From the NCBI RefSeq assembly GCF_014699005.1, contig NZ_JACWZY010000011.1, forward strand, positions 1 through 64,000: a stretch of DNA of 64,000 nt, in the 5' to 3' direction. Below, piece by piece: positions 1 through 9,397 of this stretch. Under the pieces are notes generated by a model. It was given only the letters and a program-made list of their open reading frames with translations, searched no databases and was not told the origin of the DNA. The position numbers and the translations under genes were made by a program. This DNA comes from Spirosoma profusum (GTDB lineage: Bacteria > Bacteroidota > Bacteroidia > Cytophagales > Spirosomataceae). How positions within the stretch are numbered: position 1 is the first letter of the stretch; each line of letters opens with the position of its first letter.

Positions 1-134
1 GGCCAGCAGCCAGCTTACCTGGGGCTGACTATCGGGGCGGTGGGCTTTTAAGTGAGGAGTTGACTTCATCAGCAAAGCAGGAGTTAATAGAACGTAATTA
101 GTGGTAAGGCTTACGGAGCCAGTATGGGTTGGCG

Positions 135-185
135 GTGTACTGTAGCTGTAGGAGAACTAGGTTTGATTTGTACGCTACAGTACAC
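135..185 (-). terminator. Candidate terminator hairpin after the giant adhesin gene
   Basis: A 12-bp perfect stem (GTGTACTGTAGC at 135-146, its complement at 174-185) with a 27-nt loop lies just past the stop of the minus-strand adhesin gene. There is no clear T run, so it may instead be an RNA-stabilising hairpin. The remaining bases 1-134 show no supportable gene. Confidence 0.4.
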
Positions 186-197
186 GTATTGCAAAGG

Positions 198-3100
198 TTA
201 ATTGGCGCCCAGCCTTAACCGACTGCTAGCGCCAAACAAAAGTCGACCGGTGGCACCGTAGATCACCCGCATGGCCTGTGCCTGATACGTAGCTGGCAAA
301 CTTACAGCATGGTTGAGTGTTACTACGTCAGTTATCAATGGCACCCGGTCACACGACCACACGCTGGCGTTATTCCAGTCGCCTGCCTTCAGGGTAAACA
401 TACTCCCACAGCCGCCTGGATTCACTACGCTTAGAGGCAGAATGGTCGATACTGACCCACCTGCCGGATCGGTTGCCGTAATCGTCACACTGTAGAAAGC
501 GCTGGTCGAGGCCGAAACAGTACCCGTAACGGTAGCAGGAGCAACAAAACTCAATCCCTGTGGCAGGCCAACCACTGATAAGCTGAGGCTGTTGGGCGTC
601 TCGGCATCGGTGAACGTATTAGACGGGATAGTATAACTAAATGCCTGCCCCACTGTGGCCGATTGGGGTGGGATAGAGTTTTCCACTCTCGGATTCCCAT
701 TGGCACAAAAAGCCAGCCAGTTGTAACTAAAGGTAGCTTCACCAAGTGTGCCCTGTTGACTAGCTTTGAAGACAATCACCGGATTGTCGGTGTACACGGT
801 TAACTGATACGGCTCATTGATGGCGACAGTCCTAGCTTCATTGACGACCGACAAACTGATGGGCTGACCGTAGGTAGTTTCAAAACTGACCGTGAAGTTG
901 ATCCGCCGTTCAAAGTAACTGATATGATTGCAGTCCAGCATCGTTACGCCAGTGATATCGAAACTGCGTTGTTGCACATTCAGCAAAAAGCTGGTAGAAG
1001 CCGATAAACCACCCGGATCAGTAGCCACCACTGTCACCGTAAATGGTGAACCTACTGTTGTGGAAGGTATACCGGTGATGGTGTTGGGGGAAACAAAGCT
1101 CAGTCCAGCGGGCAAGCCACTTACCGTCAGGGTTAGCGAATTCGGCGTTTCGGCATCGGTGAAGGTGTTAGGCGAAATAGTATAGCTAAATACGTTAGCT
1201 GCCACAGCCGATTGTGATGGAATGTTATTAATCAGTGTTGGTGCACAGTTCTGGTAAATCACGTTGGTATTAGCCGTCGATGTACACCCATTCGCTCCAG
1301 TGAGCGTCACTGAATACGTACCTGCCACACTGACAGAAATACTGGACGTAGTAGCACCCGTGTTCCAACGTAGTGAACCAGTTCCTATCGCCGATAGACT
1401 CACGGTTGGATTAGTGCAAGTTAACGTAGCACTAGAAGGACTAACTGTAAGTGAAGGTGGGGTATTGTTCAGCGTAATGGTAGTTGACGAAACAGCAGTA
1501 CAGCTGTTGGCTCCGGTCAACGTAACGGAATAGGTACCAGCGTTAGTCACGCTGATTAACGACGTTGTGGCCCCTGTATTCCAGTGATACGTTCCACTTC
1601 CGCTTCCTACTGCCGACAGACTTATTGACGTAGTCGAACAGGTCAACGTAGCACCAGTCGGCGTTCCGACAGATGGAATAATACCGACAGTTGGCGGAGT
1701 ATTATCGAGAGAGATGCTCGTAGAAGCAGAAGCGGTGCAACCATTGGTAGCCGTCAACGTAACGGAATATGATCCGCCAGTAGTAGCACTGATGGTGGAC
1801 GTAGTGGCCCCCGTACTCCACCGATACGTACCACTGCCAACGGCACTTAAACTTACCACAGGGGTAACGCAGGTCAACGTAGCACTGGTAGGATTGATAC
1901 TGACTAAAGGCGGTGTCTGATCCAGAATCACCTGGGCGGAAGCGGATACGCTACAACCATTCGCGCCGGTCAACGTAACGGAATACGTGTCAGCAATGGA
2001 CGTACTGATGACCGGCGTAGCGGCCCCCGTACTCCAGCGATAGTTACCCGTACCAATAGCGGACAGACTCACTACCGGATTGGTACAGGTTAACGTGGCA
2101 CTCGCCGGTGAAATCGTGAGAGAAGGTGGCGTTTGATCGATACTGATGCTAGCACTGGTCGTCGATGTACACCCATTCGCTCCGGTGAGCGTCACTGAAT
2201 ACGTATCGGCCACACTGACAGAAATACTGGACGTAGTAGCCCCGGTGTTCCAGCGATAGGTACCGCTGCCCACCGCCGACAGACTTACAATTGGACTGGT
2301 ACAAGTTAACGTAGCGCTGCTAGGGCTGATACTCACTGTAGGTGCAGCGTTATCCTGACCTACCACCACACTCGCACTGGCAGTACAACCGTTCGTACCC
2401 GTCAGTGTCACCGAGTAAGTAGTAGCAGTGCTGACGGCAATAGTCTGAGTGATTGCCCCCGTGTTCCACCGATATGTACCACTACCGGTAGCAGATAGAC
2501 TCACCGACGGACTGGAGCAGGTTAATGTAGTACTGGCAGGAGAAATGCTCACCACAGGAAGAGTCGTATTCTGATCCACCGTTAGGGTAGAACTGCTGGA
2601 ACAGCCGCTGGCACTGGTAACGGTGAGCGAATAAAGGCCGCCTGCATTCACTAGCGCCGTGCCGGAGGTTGGGTTTTGGTTCACAATACCTGAACCACTA
2701 AAGAGGTAGGACGAACCGCCCCCGGCGGTGAGCGTTACGCTGGTCTGAGTACAGGTGATGGTGCCACTGGCAACAAGGCTAGGCGTAGGCAGGGGATTGA
2801 CACTTAGGCTGAAGGCGGTCGAAGTAACACTACTACAACTATTGGCAACAATTACCGAGTAGCTGCCGGCCTGGGCCGTCGTAACGTTGGGCAGCGTGAG
2901 AGTCGCACTCTGCTGGGTAGCGCCCAACGAGATGCCATCTTTATACCACTGGTAGGTAGGACTACTACCACTGACTGAAATGGTCACGGTAACGGTAGCC
3001 CCTGCACAGATAGCCGTGCCACTGGGCGGCTGTTGAGTGATACCCAGACTGGCCGACGGAACCTGTAACTCATAAGCGCCCATGTCGATGAGGCCATTCT

Positions 3101-6038
3101 GGTAGAAACGAGGGTTTCCTGCCAGATCGGTAGATGGAGCACTAACGGCCGTGTAGGCACTGGTGCTGCCGGTGTTGATGGCTGGTGAGCAGGCGTTGAG
3201 CTGTGTATTAGTCGTAGACACGAAGGGCGAGACGGTAGTGGTTAGATTGCCTGGTCCACTGACATAACCCGTTACGTCTGGTTCAAAAAGGCTATAGGTT
3301 CCCGTTACTGTAGCATTACCTGGAGAGTTATGGATGGAATTGCTTCCTCCATTGTTAAAGAACACACAGTTAGTTAGTTGCGTATTGCTGTTACCAGGAA
3401 ATGAAGAATATGATCCCTGGCTCCAGATCGCCCCCCCCTGGGCAGCAGAATTGTTGAGAAAGGAACAGTTCGTTAGTTGTGGGTTGGCATTACCCCTATC
3501 GAAACCATCATTTGTTATGGCACCACCAATGCTAGTAGAAATATTAGCCACAAAAGAGCAGTTGATAAACTGTGGGCTGCTGCTGGCATTAAAAGCATTC
3601 CCAGCATTCCAGATTGCTCCACCACCGTTAGCTGATGAATTGTTCATAAAGGAACAGTTGATGAATTGAGGGCTACTGATACTGGAATTACTACGCGCAT
3701 AATTGTAGACTGCTCCTCCTCTGTTAGATGCAAAATTATTTAGAAACAAGCAGTTACGGACGATAGGATTGCAAACACCTCCAGCTCCGTTGTTAAACAT
3801 TCCTCCGCCATCGATACTGGGCTCACTTCCAGCATTGGCATTCCCGCCGGTAATAATAAAGCCATCCAGTACGCCAGTAGTAAGGCCTATGGGGTTAGAA
3901 ATGACATGGTAACTGTTGTTGGTTAAAGCGCCATCATTGTCAATGTCACCAGATAGAATTGTGCTGTAGCTGGTGGGCTGCCGCTCGGCTAATGTTGGGT
4001 TGCCACTGGCTGGAAACCCTCCATAAATGGCAACTCCATTTTTCATCGAAAAACTTATGTTCCGGACAGCAGTTGCCGTAGGCTTGTAGGTGCCAGCCGC
4101 CACCCAAACCTGTTCGACACCCACGGCGTTAATCATAGCCTGTACATCGCCACTGGCATTGGCCCAACTAGTACCGCTACCACTGGCCCCAGCTCGTACG
4201 TAGCGAATAGGTATAATCTCATGAACAACCAAATTGTAAACCGCGCTGGTACCCACGCAACCGTTGGCGTCGGTGGCCTGCACCGTTATGGAATAGCTGC
4301 TATTCTCTGTAGCCGTACCTGATAATGTACCCGTAGTGCTGCTCAGACTTAGTCCAGTTGGCAAAATCCCACTTATCAGACTGTAGCTATAAGGACTACT
4401 ACCACCCGATGCGGTGAAACTCTGAAAAAAGTTAACTCCCTGAACTGCCGTAGTCGTCGTAGGATTGCTCACCAGTACGTTGGCGGTTAGGCTAGTCACG
4501 GTCGTGCTGGTGGTGCTGATACAGCCACTGGCATTGGTCACTGTCACCGAATACGTACCGGGGGTGGTCACGGTTCGCGTGTTGCCGGATCCCGCCAACA
4601 CCGTCCCGTTACTGTTGACAAAGGTAAACGACGTACCACCCGAAGCCGTCAGTGTTACGTTGGTAAGGGTGCAACTCAGTGGACCATTGTTTGACAAAAC
4701 TGCGGTGGCTGAGTTATTGACTGTTACGTTGGCTGTTGCGCTGGCTGACTGGCCATTATCGCTGACCGTCAGGGTGAAGTTCTGGCTTCCCGAGCCACTG
4801 GTAGTCAGAACTTGGCTGAGTACCGTGGTGGACGTAGTGCCCGTAGTGGTACTGGAGCCATTGGTGAGGGTGAAGTCATAGGCCCCCGTTACGTTGCCAA
4901 TGGTGGCCGTGAACGTAACCGGACTCCCTGAACATACCGGATCAGGAGTTGCTGCAAAGCTCCCAATAGTAGGCGTTGGTAAAATCGCTTCAGTTGAAGA
5001 AGCCAGAACACCCAAAAAGAAAACATCACCGACTGAAGTTGCCGCAACCGTGAACGAATTTGCACCTTGAGTGACACTACCGGTAATATCAATAATGTCT
5101 AAGTCGATTCCAGACATACTACCGGCTGTTCCAGTGAGTCGGGGTAAGTCACCTACTACGCTAGCGGCTACGCCATCGGTACTCCGGGTACCGTTAAAAA
5201 AGTTATTGGCTGGGTTGAGATCATTCGTTTGTATCGTTCCATTTACAGAAAGTGCATCACCAACGCCCGTATTATCCCCTTCATAAGCAACAATACCTAA
5301 CCTGACTGTTCCATTAATTACACCTAGGTCCGAATAGGTCGCCGAGTAGGGAGTAGCTGATGATACCCCCTGGAGACCAGCGTTTAGCGATAGTACCCGA
5401 TATGGTTCTGAACTAGATTCGTAAAACACAACCATCGACCAGCCACCGAAAAGATTTGAGTTATTCAAATTCGCAAGTGCAATACAGGGAACACCCGATA
5501 CAGTGTATGTACCACTCCCTTCAGCCTGTACGATAGCCGTAATGTCTTTTATCGCCTGGTAGCTATTGTTTGGACCAGTTACGTGATAATCAGAGATTAG
5601 ACCGTTGTTGGTTGAATTGCCGTATTGAATGCTCACGGAAAAAGGCCCAGTGGGAGGAGCGGATAAAGTACCTGCCCAAACCAAATACGCTTTTTTGACG
5701 ACTGCTCCGACCGGAATGTTTAGTTGAGCTGCCGTACGGGCGTTGGCTGCCGTAATGCTGGTGTTCGCTTCGGCCTGGCCAGCAGAGGGAGAATCCGAAC
5801 GCCAGAAGACATCGGGAGACGAGTCGGCAGTGTTAGCGCCAGTTGCTCCTACAGTTCCGGTAAGAGGAGTGGGTGTACCAGCCGCAGCTTCCTGCCCCAC
5901 CGGGCTGCCAATCAGAATAAAATTTCCTCTGTAGACGTCAGTATACCTCAGTGGAAGGGTTTGTCCATAAGCGCCATATAGAAGACTACAAAAGAGTTGA
6001 ATTACCAGTAGTCTGTTCAATAAAGTAAAGAAATTCAT
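198..6038 (-). CDS. Giant secreted adhesin-like protein with Ig-like repeats, beta-helix and G8-like C-terminus
   Basis: The 1946-residue product starts with a clear signal peptide (MNFFTLLNRLL..., cleavage near AYGQ). In order it shows: an N-terminal globular region (about 27-350); PKD/Ig-like segments (about 360-520); a putative-Ig (He_PIG-like) domain; a parallel beta-helix region of the choice-of-anchor Q type ending in IDMGAYELQ (about 615-990); about seven tandem Ig-like repeats of about 70 residues with the pattern TYRWNTGATT...YSVTLTGANGC; two more He_PIG-like domains; and a final G8-like module (GDWNNASVWSCDRVP). I see no kinase, enzyme or membrane anchor. Surface attachment or carbohydrate binding is inferred from architecture. 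It is the last gene before the left window edge, reads alone, and no typical type-A T9SS sorting domain is visible at the end. Confidence 0.9.
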   Translation of the reverse strand: MNFFTLLNRLLVIQLFCSLLYGAYGQTLPLRYTDVYRGNFILIGSPVGQEAAAGTPTPLTGTVGATGANTADSSPDVFWRSDSPSAGQAEANTSITAANARTAAQLNIPVGAVVKKAYLVWAGTLSAPPTGPFSVSIQYGNSTNNGLISDYHVTGPNNSYQAIKDITAIVQAEGSGTYTVSGVPCIALANLNNSNLFGGWSMVVFYESSSEPYRVLSLNAGLQGVSSATPYSATYSDLGVINGTVRLGIVAYEGDNTGVGDALSVNGTIQTNDLNPANNFFNGTRSTDGVAASVVGDLPRLTGTAGSMSGIDLDIIDITGSVTQGANSFTVAATSVGDVFFLGVLASSTEAILPTPTIGSFAATPDPVCSGSPVTFTATIGNVTGAYDFTLTNGSSTTTGTTSTTVLSQVLTTSGSGSQNFTLTVSDNGQSASATANVTVNNSATAVLSNNGPLSCTLTNVTLTASGGTSFTFVNSNGTVLAGSGNTRTVTTPGTYSVTVTNASGCISTTSTTVTSLTANVLVSNPTTTTAVQGVNFFQSFTASGGSSPYSYSLISGILPTGLSLSSTTGTLSGTATENSSYSITVQATDANGCVGTSAVYNLVVHEIIPIRYVRAGASGSGTSWANASGDVQAMINAVGVEQVWVAAGTYKPTATAVRNISFSMKNGVAIYGGFPASGNPTLAERQPTSYSTILSGDIDNDGALTNNSYHVISNPIGLTTGVLDGFIITGGNANAGSEPSIDGGGMFNNGAGGVCNPIVRNCLFLNNFASNRGGAVYNYARSNSSISSPQFINCSFMNNSSANGGGAIWNAGNAFNASSSPQFINCSFVANISTSIGGAITNDGFDRGNANPQLTNCSFLNNSAAQGGAIWSQGSYSSFPGNSNTQLTNCVFFNNGGSNSIHNSPGNATVTGTYSLFEPDVTGYVSGPGNLTTTVSPFVSTTNTQLNACSPAINTGSTSAYTAVSAPSTDLAGNPRFYQNGLIDMGAYELQVPSASLGITQQPPSGTAICAGATVTVTISVSGSSPTYQWYKDGISLGATQQSATLTLPNVTTAQAGSYSVIVANSCSSVTSTAFSLSVNPLPTPSLVASGTITCTQTSVTLTAGGGSSYLFSGSGIVNQNPTSGTALVNAGGLYSLTVTSASGCSSSSTLTVDQNTTLPVVSISPASTTLTCSSPSVSLSATGSGTYRWNTGAITQTIAVSTATTYSVTLTGTNGCTASASVVVGQDNAAPTVSISPSSATLTCTSPIVSLSAVGSGTYRWNTGATTSSISVSVADTYSVTLTGANGCTSTTSASISIDQTPPSLTISPASATLTCTNPVVSLSAIGTGNYRWSTGAATPVISTSIADTYSVTLTGANGCSVSASAQVILDQTPPLVSINPTSATLTCVTPVVSLSAVGSGTYRWSTGATTSTISATTGGSYSVTLTATNGCTASASTSISLDNTPPTVGIIPSVGTPTGATLTCSTTSISLSAVGSGSGTYHWNTGATTSLISVTNAGTYSVTLTGANSCTAVSSTTITLNNTPPSLTVSPSSATLTCTNPTVSLSAIGTGSLRWNTGATTSSISVSVAGTYSVTLTGANGCTSTANTNVIYQNCAPTLINNIPSQSAVAANVFSYTISPNTFTDAETPNSLTLTVSGLPAGLSFVSPNTITGIPSTTVGSPFTVTVVATDPGGLSASTSFLLNVQQRSFDITGVTMLDCNHISYFERRINFTVSFETTYGQPISLSVVNEARTVAINEPYQLTVYTDNPVIVFKASQQGTLGEATFSYNWLAFCANGNPRVENSIPPQSATVGQAFSYTIPSNTFTDAETPNSLSLSVVGLPQGLSFVAPATVTGTVSASTSAFYSVTITATDPAGGSVSTILPLSVVNPGGCGSMFTLKAGDWNNASVWSCDRVPLITDVVTLNHAVSLPATYQAQAMRVIYGATGRLLFGASSRLRLGAN
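1230..2560 (-). repeat. Tandem Ig-like repeat units inside the adhesin gene
   Basis: Units of roughly 210-230 bp encode the repeated TYRWNTGATT / YSVTLTGANGC Ig-like domains. Most pairs are diverged, but the stretches near 1275-1375 and 2160-2255 are almost identical over about 90 bp, which suggests recent intragenic recombination. These are coding repeats, not a CRISPR array. Confidence 0.75.
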
Positions 6039-6440
6039 ACGTATTGGTTTTAAGTTGTCTACCTCAACAAAAAAGGTTTAAGCAGTAAATGCTTACATGC
6101 ACAGACGAGTAACCCGACATTCCAGTTGAACACATAAACGATCTGATTGAGGCCGAAGCGATGAAACCATGTTTAGATTGTGTGGTTGAATCTCCCTATA
6201 TTTAGATATATCAATGTGTGTAAAAATTGGGTTATACCGAATCCAGAACGTCTGTTGACAGAGTTAACATTGGTTTCTTTCCCAGCGGGTTCAGAAAATA
6301 GGCTAACAAATCAGAAGCTTGAGTAGAATTTATTTGATAGGTAAAGGAAACGGAGTCTATCATGTTATGAAGGAAGGATGAAATATACTGAATAAGGTAA
6401 CACATTATTTACAATAATATCTGAATGGTAATAACACAAA

Positions 6441-6634
6441 AAGGCTAACATCTACTATAAATACTTACTCACGGCCTTTTATTCGAGCTAGGCTTCGACT
6501 CAACATCCCACAATCAGCAACCTTATAATTATAAGGGCATTACCGGCTGGCTTAAGGTAGAAGTGGGTCCGTTTCACTTTGATGGCTATGCCACTTCCAC
6601 CATAACGGAGAACGATCTGCGCTTTCTGATGTGA
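6441..6634 (+). pseudogene. Possible decayed coding remnant (about 60 codons)
   Basis: After an in-frame stop this plus-strand frame stays open for about 60 codons and ends at a TGA at 6632-6634. It reads like a real protein tail (GITGWLKVEVGPFHF followed by DGYATSTITENDLRFLM). There is no start codon or upstream part. The flavour is that of small immunity-type proteins, but I do not recognise a family. It sits in a patch broken up by two insertion sequences, so a truncated gene is plausible. Chance openness cannot be excluded. Confidence 0.3.
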
Positions 6635-6904
6635 TTAATTGATTATCAGGAAAACGATACGACTTCGTTTTATTTAAGCCATTTGAATTAGTTACTCTGC
6701 CTTCGCCTTTTAGGAACCAGCTAATAGAGCCACTTTTCTTTGAAGGGCCGGGGGAAGTCACTGGTTTTGGGAGGGGGTATTTCTGCCTGGGTTCTCTGTC
6801 TTATACGCCTACTACGCATTCATTGAATACAATTCGCATCTTTGTAATACCTACTTAGTTTTCAAGGATCTCATTCCAGGACTAACAGAAGCTTGTGCCA
6901 TTAA

Positions 6905-6947
6905 GTGTCCACCGTCCATTCGCCCTAATAAAACTTGTGGACGGACA
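6905..6947. repeat. Solo hairpin end of the dispersed intergenic repeat
   Basis: It matches the GTGTCC...CTA...GTGGACGGACA pattern found at the ends of the larger intergenic elements at 22.5, 33.5 and 47.9 kb. Only one end is recognisable here. Confidence 0.55.
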
Positions 6948-7002
6948 ACGATGGCTATTGTTCCTGATGATGGATTACCATCAGTTAACAAGATAATAGA
7001 GA

Positions 7003-7958
7003 ACCTAAGTTGTGTGGTTAGACATAGAACAAAATGTTGTGGGTCATCACAAAACCCACTACTTTGAGCAAAAAGCCCTTCGCCGTCACCGCATGAATAC
7101 GCCGGGGCCAATGACTCACCAACTGACTGATGTCGGTTTCAACGTGACGACGAGCCTGCTGGCGTAGCCAGTTGGTGCAATAATCATTGTCGCTTTGGCG
7201 GGAGTTACTGCGCCGGATGGGTTGAAAAGCTATTCCGGCGGCCTGGGCCAGCAACTCTTCCTGAGCATGATGGTTATAGGCTTTATCAGCATAGACGACA
7301 CTGTCGGCGGCTAACTCAAAGTTGAGCAGTTCAAAGGCGATCTGGTCATGACAACTGCCCGGTGTAAAATCGAACTCGACAATACGTCCATCAGCCGCCG
7401 TGATCAGATGTACTTTGTAGCCATAAAAGTACTCACGCTTACTGGCGTTGTAGCCGCGAAATGCTTCGCCCTGGACTAACTGGCAACGGCTGATGCGGAT
7501 GTTTTTACAGACAGGCAAGGGGCAGGAGTCAAGAGCAAACTGGGTATTTTCCGTTTTTGCCCACTGGCTCAGCAGCGCCAAAAGCTCGCATAAACGGTCC
7601 TGCAACTTATGGACTCGGCGGTTGAATTGAGAACGACTGAGCTTTTGGGTGATGTTGCGAGCGCGTTTCATGGCGCGCATAGCTTGCTGGCAGTTGCCAC
7701 CATGGTCTAAGCAACCGATTAGGAAGACAAACAATACTTCGGCATCGGTCAACTTGGGCGGCTGGCCGTTGGCGGCAGCGCCCGTGGAGGTAGCATGATT
7801 GCAAGTCTTGAGATAGTCGTCTATCATTGCATACACGAAAACATCACGCAGGTCGTCCGTGTCGAAGTGGAGCATGGTCGGTAGTTTAGGTTTGGCGACT
7901 CAAAACTATTCAAACCATGCTTTTTTTGTTGGTTCACATCATACCACACAACTTAGGT
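7003..7958. mobile_element. Complete IS982-family insertion sequence
   Basis: The element is 956 bp with perfect 16-bp terminal inverted repeats (ACCTAAGTTGTGTGGT at 7003-7018 and its complement at 7943-7958). A 6-bp direct repeat TAGAGA (6997-7002 and 7959-7964) flanks it and is the likely target duplication. The single transposase gene inside is intact, and its stop codon overlaps the left inverted repeat by one base. Size and layout fit the IS982 family. The perfect ends and intact target duplication suggest a recent insertion. Confidence 0.85.
7018..7875 (-). CDS. IS982-family DDE transposase
   Basis: The 285-residue protein has the DDE transposase layout of IS982. The first Asp is in FALDSCPLPVC, the second in VVYADKAYN, and the Glu is in RRHVETDISQL. 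It also has the signature KREYFYGYKVHLIT and the N-terminal region (PKLTDAEVLFVFLIG) typical of the family. It would catalyse cut-and-paste or replicative movement of its own element. No frameshift or stop is visible, so the enzyme is probably functional. It fills almost the whole element between the inverted repeats. Confidence 0.92.
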   Translation of the reverse strand: MLHFDTDDLRDVFVYAMIDDYLKTCNHATSTGAAANGQPPKLTDAEVLFVFLIGCLDHGGNCQQAMRAMKRARNITQKLSRSQFNRRVHKLQDRLCELLALLSQWAKTENTQFALDSCPLPVCKNIRISRCQLVQGEAFRGYNASKREYFYGYKVHLITAADGRIVEFDFTPGSCHDQIAFELLNFELAADSVVYADKAYNHHAQEELLAQAAGIAFQPIRRSNSRQSDNDYCTNWLRQQARRHVETDISQLVSHWPRRIHAVTAKGFLLKVVGFVMTHNILFYV

Positions 7959-7964
7959 TAGAGA

Positions 7965-8110
7965 GTAATATCACGTAGACCAAGACTGCCTCAGGGAGGA
8001 TTTAATTGGTTAGGGAAAGAGGCGCAAATGGGTGTTTACTACAACCGTATAACTCACTTTGTAAACCTCATAGATACCACTACAGCAGTAAACTCAATGC
8101 TGAATTGGGG
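7965..8110 (+). pseudogene. Coding remnant split by the IS3 element
   Basis: The plus strand is open for about 45 codons right up to the IS3 left end, reading like a real protein (NWLGKEAQMGVYYNRITHF, then VNLIDTTTAVNSMLNWG). Past the IS3 right end (9381 on) the frame could continue as LSWQADEAEH and stop at about 9412, overlapping the start of the next plus-strand gene. A possible start is the ATG at 8028. The family is unknown. I infer a small gene interrupted by IS3. Confidence 0.35.
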
Positions 8111-8131
8111 TGGTCCAGTTTTGCCGGATAG

Positions 8132-9038
8132 TCAACTATGCAAATTTTGATTAAAAGTTAAGTAATACTGTCTCTCAAATTGTTCAGGGCTCACATAGCC
8201 CAGTGATGAGTGCCGCCGTCTTCAATTGTAATAGCATTCAATGTAATCGAATAACTCAATTCGAGCATCTTCTAACGAGCGGAACGCACCGTTCTCCACC
8301 AGTTCAGCCTTTAGTCTCGACCAACAAGATTCCGCACCGGCGGCCCGGCATAAAGGCATTGTCATAGGGATCATCTGGCCGACTCATGCTTTGCTGTATT
8401 GCGTTGTCAAATAATGTCATTCGGAATGACTTGCCAATATACTGACCACCCCGGTCGGAATGCACAATGGCATTCTTAGTTAATTTTCTGCGCATAAGTG
8501 CTTTTTTCAGCGCATCATGCACCAACGATTCTTCCATATGTAGCTCAAGCTGCCATCCAGCGATCAGCCGGGAATATAAATCCATCCAGGCGGCTAAGTA
8601 GGCCCAGCCGCCATTGGCTAAGGGCAGATAAGTAATGTCGCCGACTAGTACCTGAGCTGGAGCTGTTGGCAGTGGCATGCCCAGCAATAAGTTAGGACTG
8701 AAGGGGCCATTATGGCAGCTGTCAGTTGTTGGAGGCACAAAACTACGCGGTTGAATGGCGACTAAACCTTCCTGGTACATGAGCCGTCGTACCTGATGGC
8801 GCCCGACCGAATAGCCCTGCTCTTGTAACTCAGGTGTTAATCGACGACTGCCGTATCGACGACGGTGATCAGCAAAACTATCCTGCATGGCCGTAATGAG
8901 CATTCTTTTCTCTTCGGATACTTGATAGCTCCGTCCTTGCCGATAAGCATAGTAAGCACTTCTACTGATATCCAATGTGTTACAAATTAGTTGAATGGGG
9001 TGTTGGGTACTCAGTTCAGTAACTAGCTTATACACCAC
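8132..9038 (-). pseudogene. IS3-family transposase OrfB, broken
   Basis: The intact part (8304-9038, 244 residues) holds the HTH_21-like region (HRRRYGSRRLTPELQEQGY) and the rve integrase core with Asp in VLVGDITYLP and Asp in IVHSDRGGQY. After DNAFM the frame is lost: a GC-rich 16-bp insertion at 8333-8348 shifts it, so the catalytic Glu segment (ESCWSRLKAELVENGAF) is out of frame. Downstream, a TGA at 8222-8224 replaces the expected Arg of YYNRRRRHSSLGY. The remaining tail (SPEQFERQYYL) is readable down to about 8132. Loss of the Glu and C-terminus means no active transposase. Confidence 0.85.
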
Positions 9039-9040
9039 AG

Positions 9041-9334
9041 TCAGGTCATCCAGCTGAAAATGGCCAATGCTTTTTTTAAGATCTCGCGCTCTTGTTCAAC
9101 ACGACGAAGCTGCTCTCGAAGCCGCTCGTATTCTTCTGTAGACACGGTACTGCCCTGTGGGCTGCTTGCTTTTTCATTCCCTTTCCAACGGTAGAGCAGG
9201 TTCTCGGAGATACCCAGTGAACGGGCGACATCAGCTAGGGTCCGATTTCCAGAGGTGGCTAGACGGACAGTTTCTTTTTTGAAATCCTCATCATACTTTC
9301 GACGGGATACCGACAGAGTTTGTTTTTTACCCAT
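9041..9334 (-). CDS. IS3-family transposase OrfA (helix-turn-helix)
   Basis: The 97-residue protein has the Tnp-8 type helix-turn-helix (KYDEDFKKETVRLA, then LADVARSLGISENLLYRWK) followed by a leucine-zipper-like helix (YERLREQLRRVEQEREILKKAL). It binds the element's ends and multimerises. Near its 3' end (about 9067-9073) a run of seven A on the coding strand would allow a -1 shift into the OrfB frame, giving the OrfAB fusion used by IS3 elements. OrfA itself is intact, but its partner is not. Confidence 0.85.
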   Translation of the reverse strand: MGKKQTLSVSRRKYDEDFKKETVRLATSGNRTLADVARSLGISENLLYRWKGNEKASSPQGSTVSTEEYERLREQLRRVEQEREILKKALAIFSWMT

Positions 9335-9397
9335 GATACGACTAAGTTAAGCACTTAGACTGTCCGGCAAAACTGGACCATCTCAGCTGGCAAGCGG

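Larger units (their letters stand above)
6039..7002. other. Gene-free gap with a coding remnant and a solo hairpin repeat
   Basis: No intact gene is seen between the adhesin start and the IS982 element. The stretch holds a stop-free coding remnant near 6441-6634 and one solo copy of the hairpin repeat at 6905-6947, both listed separately. The rest is AT-rich and featureless to me. Confidence 0.5.
8111..9380. mobile_element. IS3-family insertion sequence, inactive copy
   Basis: Terminal inverted repeats of 23 bp match at 22 positions (8111-8133 against 9358-9380) and start with TGGTCCAGTTTTGCCGGA. The element is 1270 bp and carries orfA and orfB on the minus strand with a slippery A7 run between them, the usual IS3 layout. 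No target duplication is obvious. The orfB copy is broken by a 16-bp insertion and a nonsense codon, so the element cannot move by itself. Confidence 0.85.

Noticed and set aside
1230-2560. CRISPR-like periodic repeats
   Set aside because: The repeats are in frame, about 210-230 bp, and encode Ig-like domains. No short identical direct repeats with unique spacers or cas genes were found. The same holds for the tail-fiber genes.
4465-4881. Plus-strand open frames inside the adhesin gene (also 1264-1920, 3334-3669)
   Set aside because: They are antisense shadows of the repeat-rich minus-strand gene, with low-complexity Val/Leu-rich products and no start signal.
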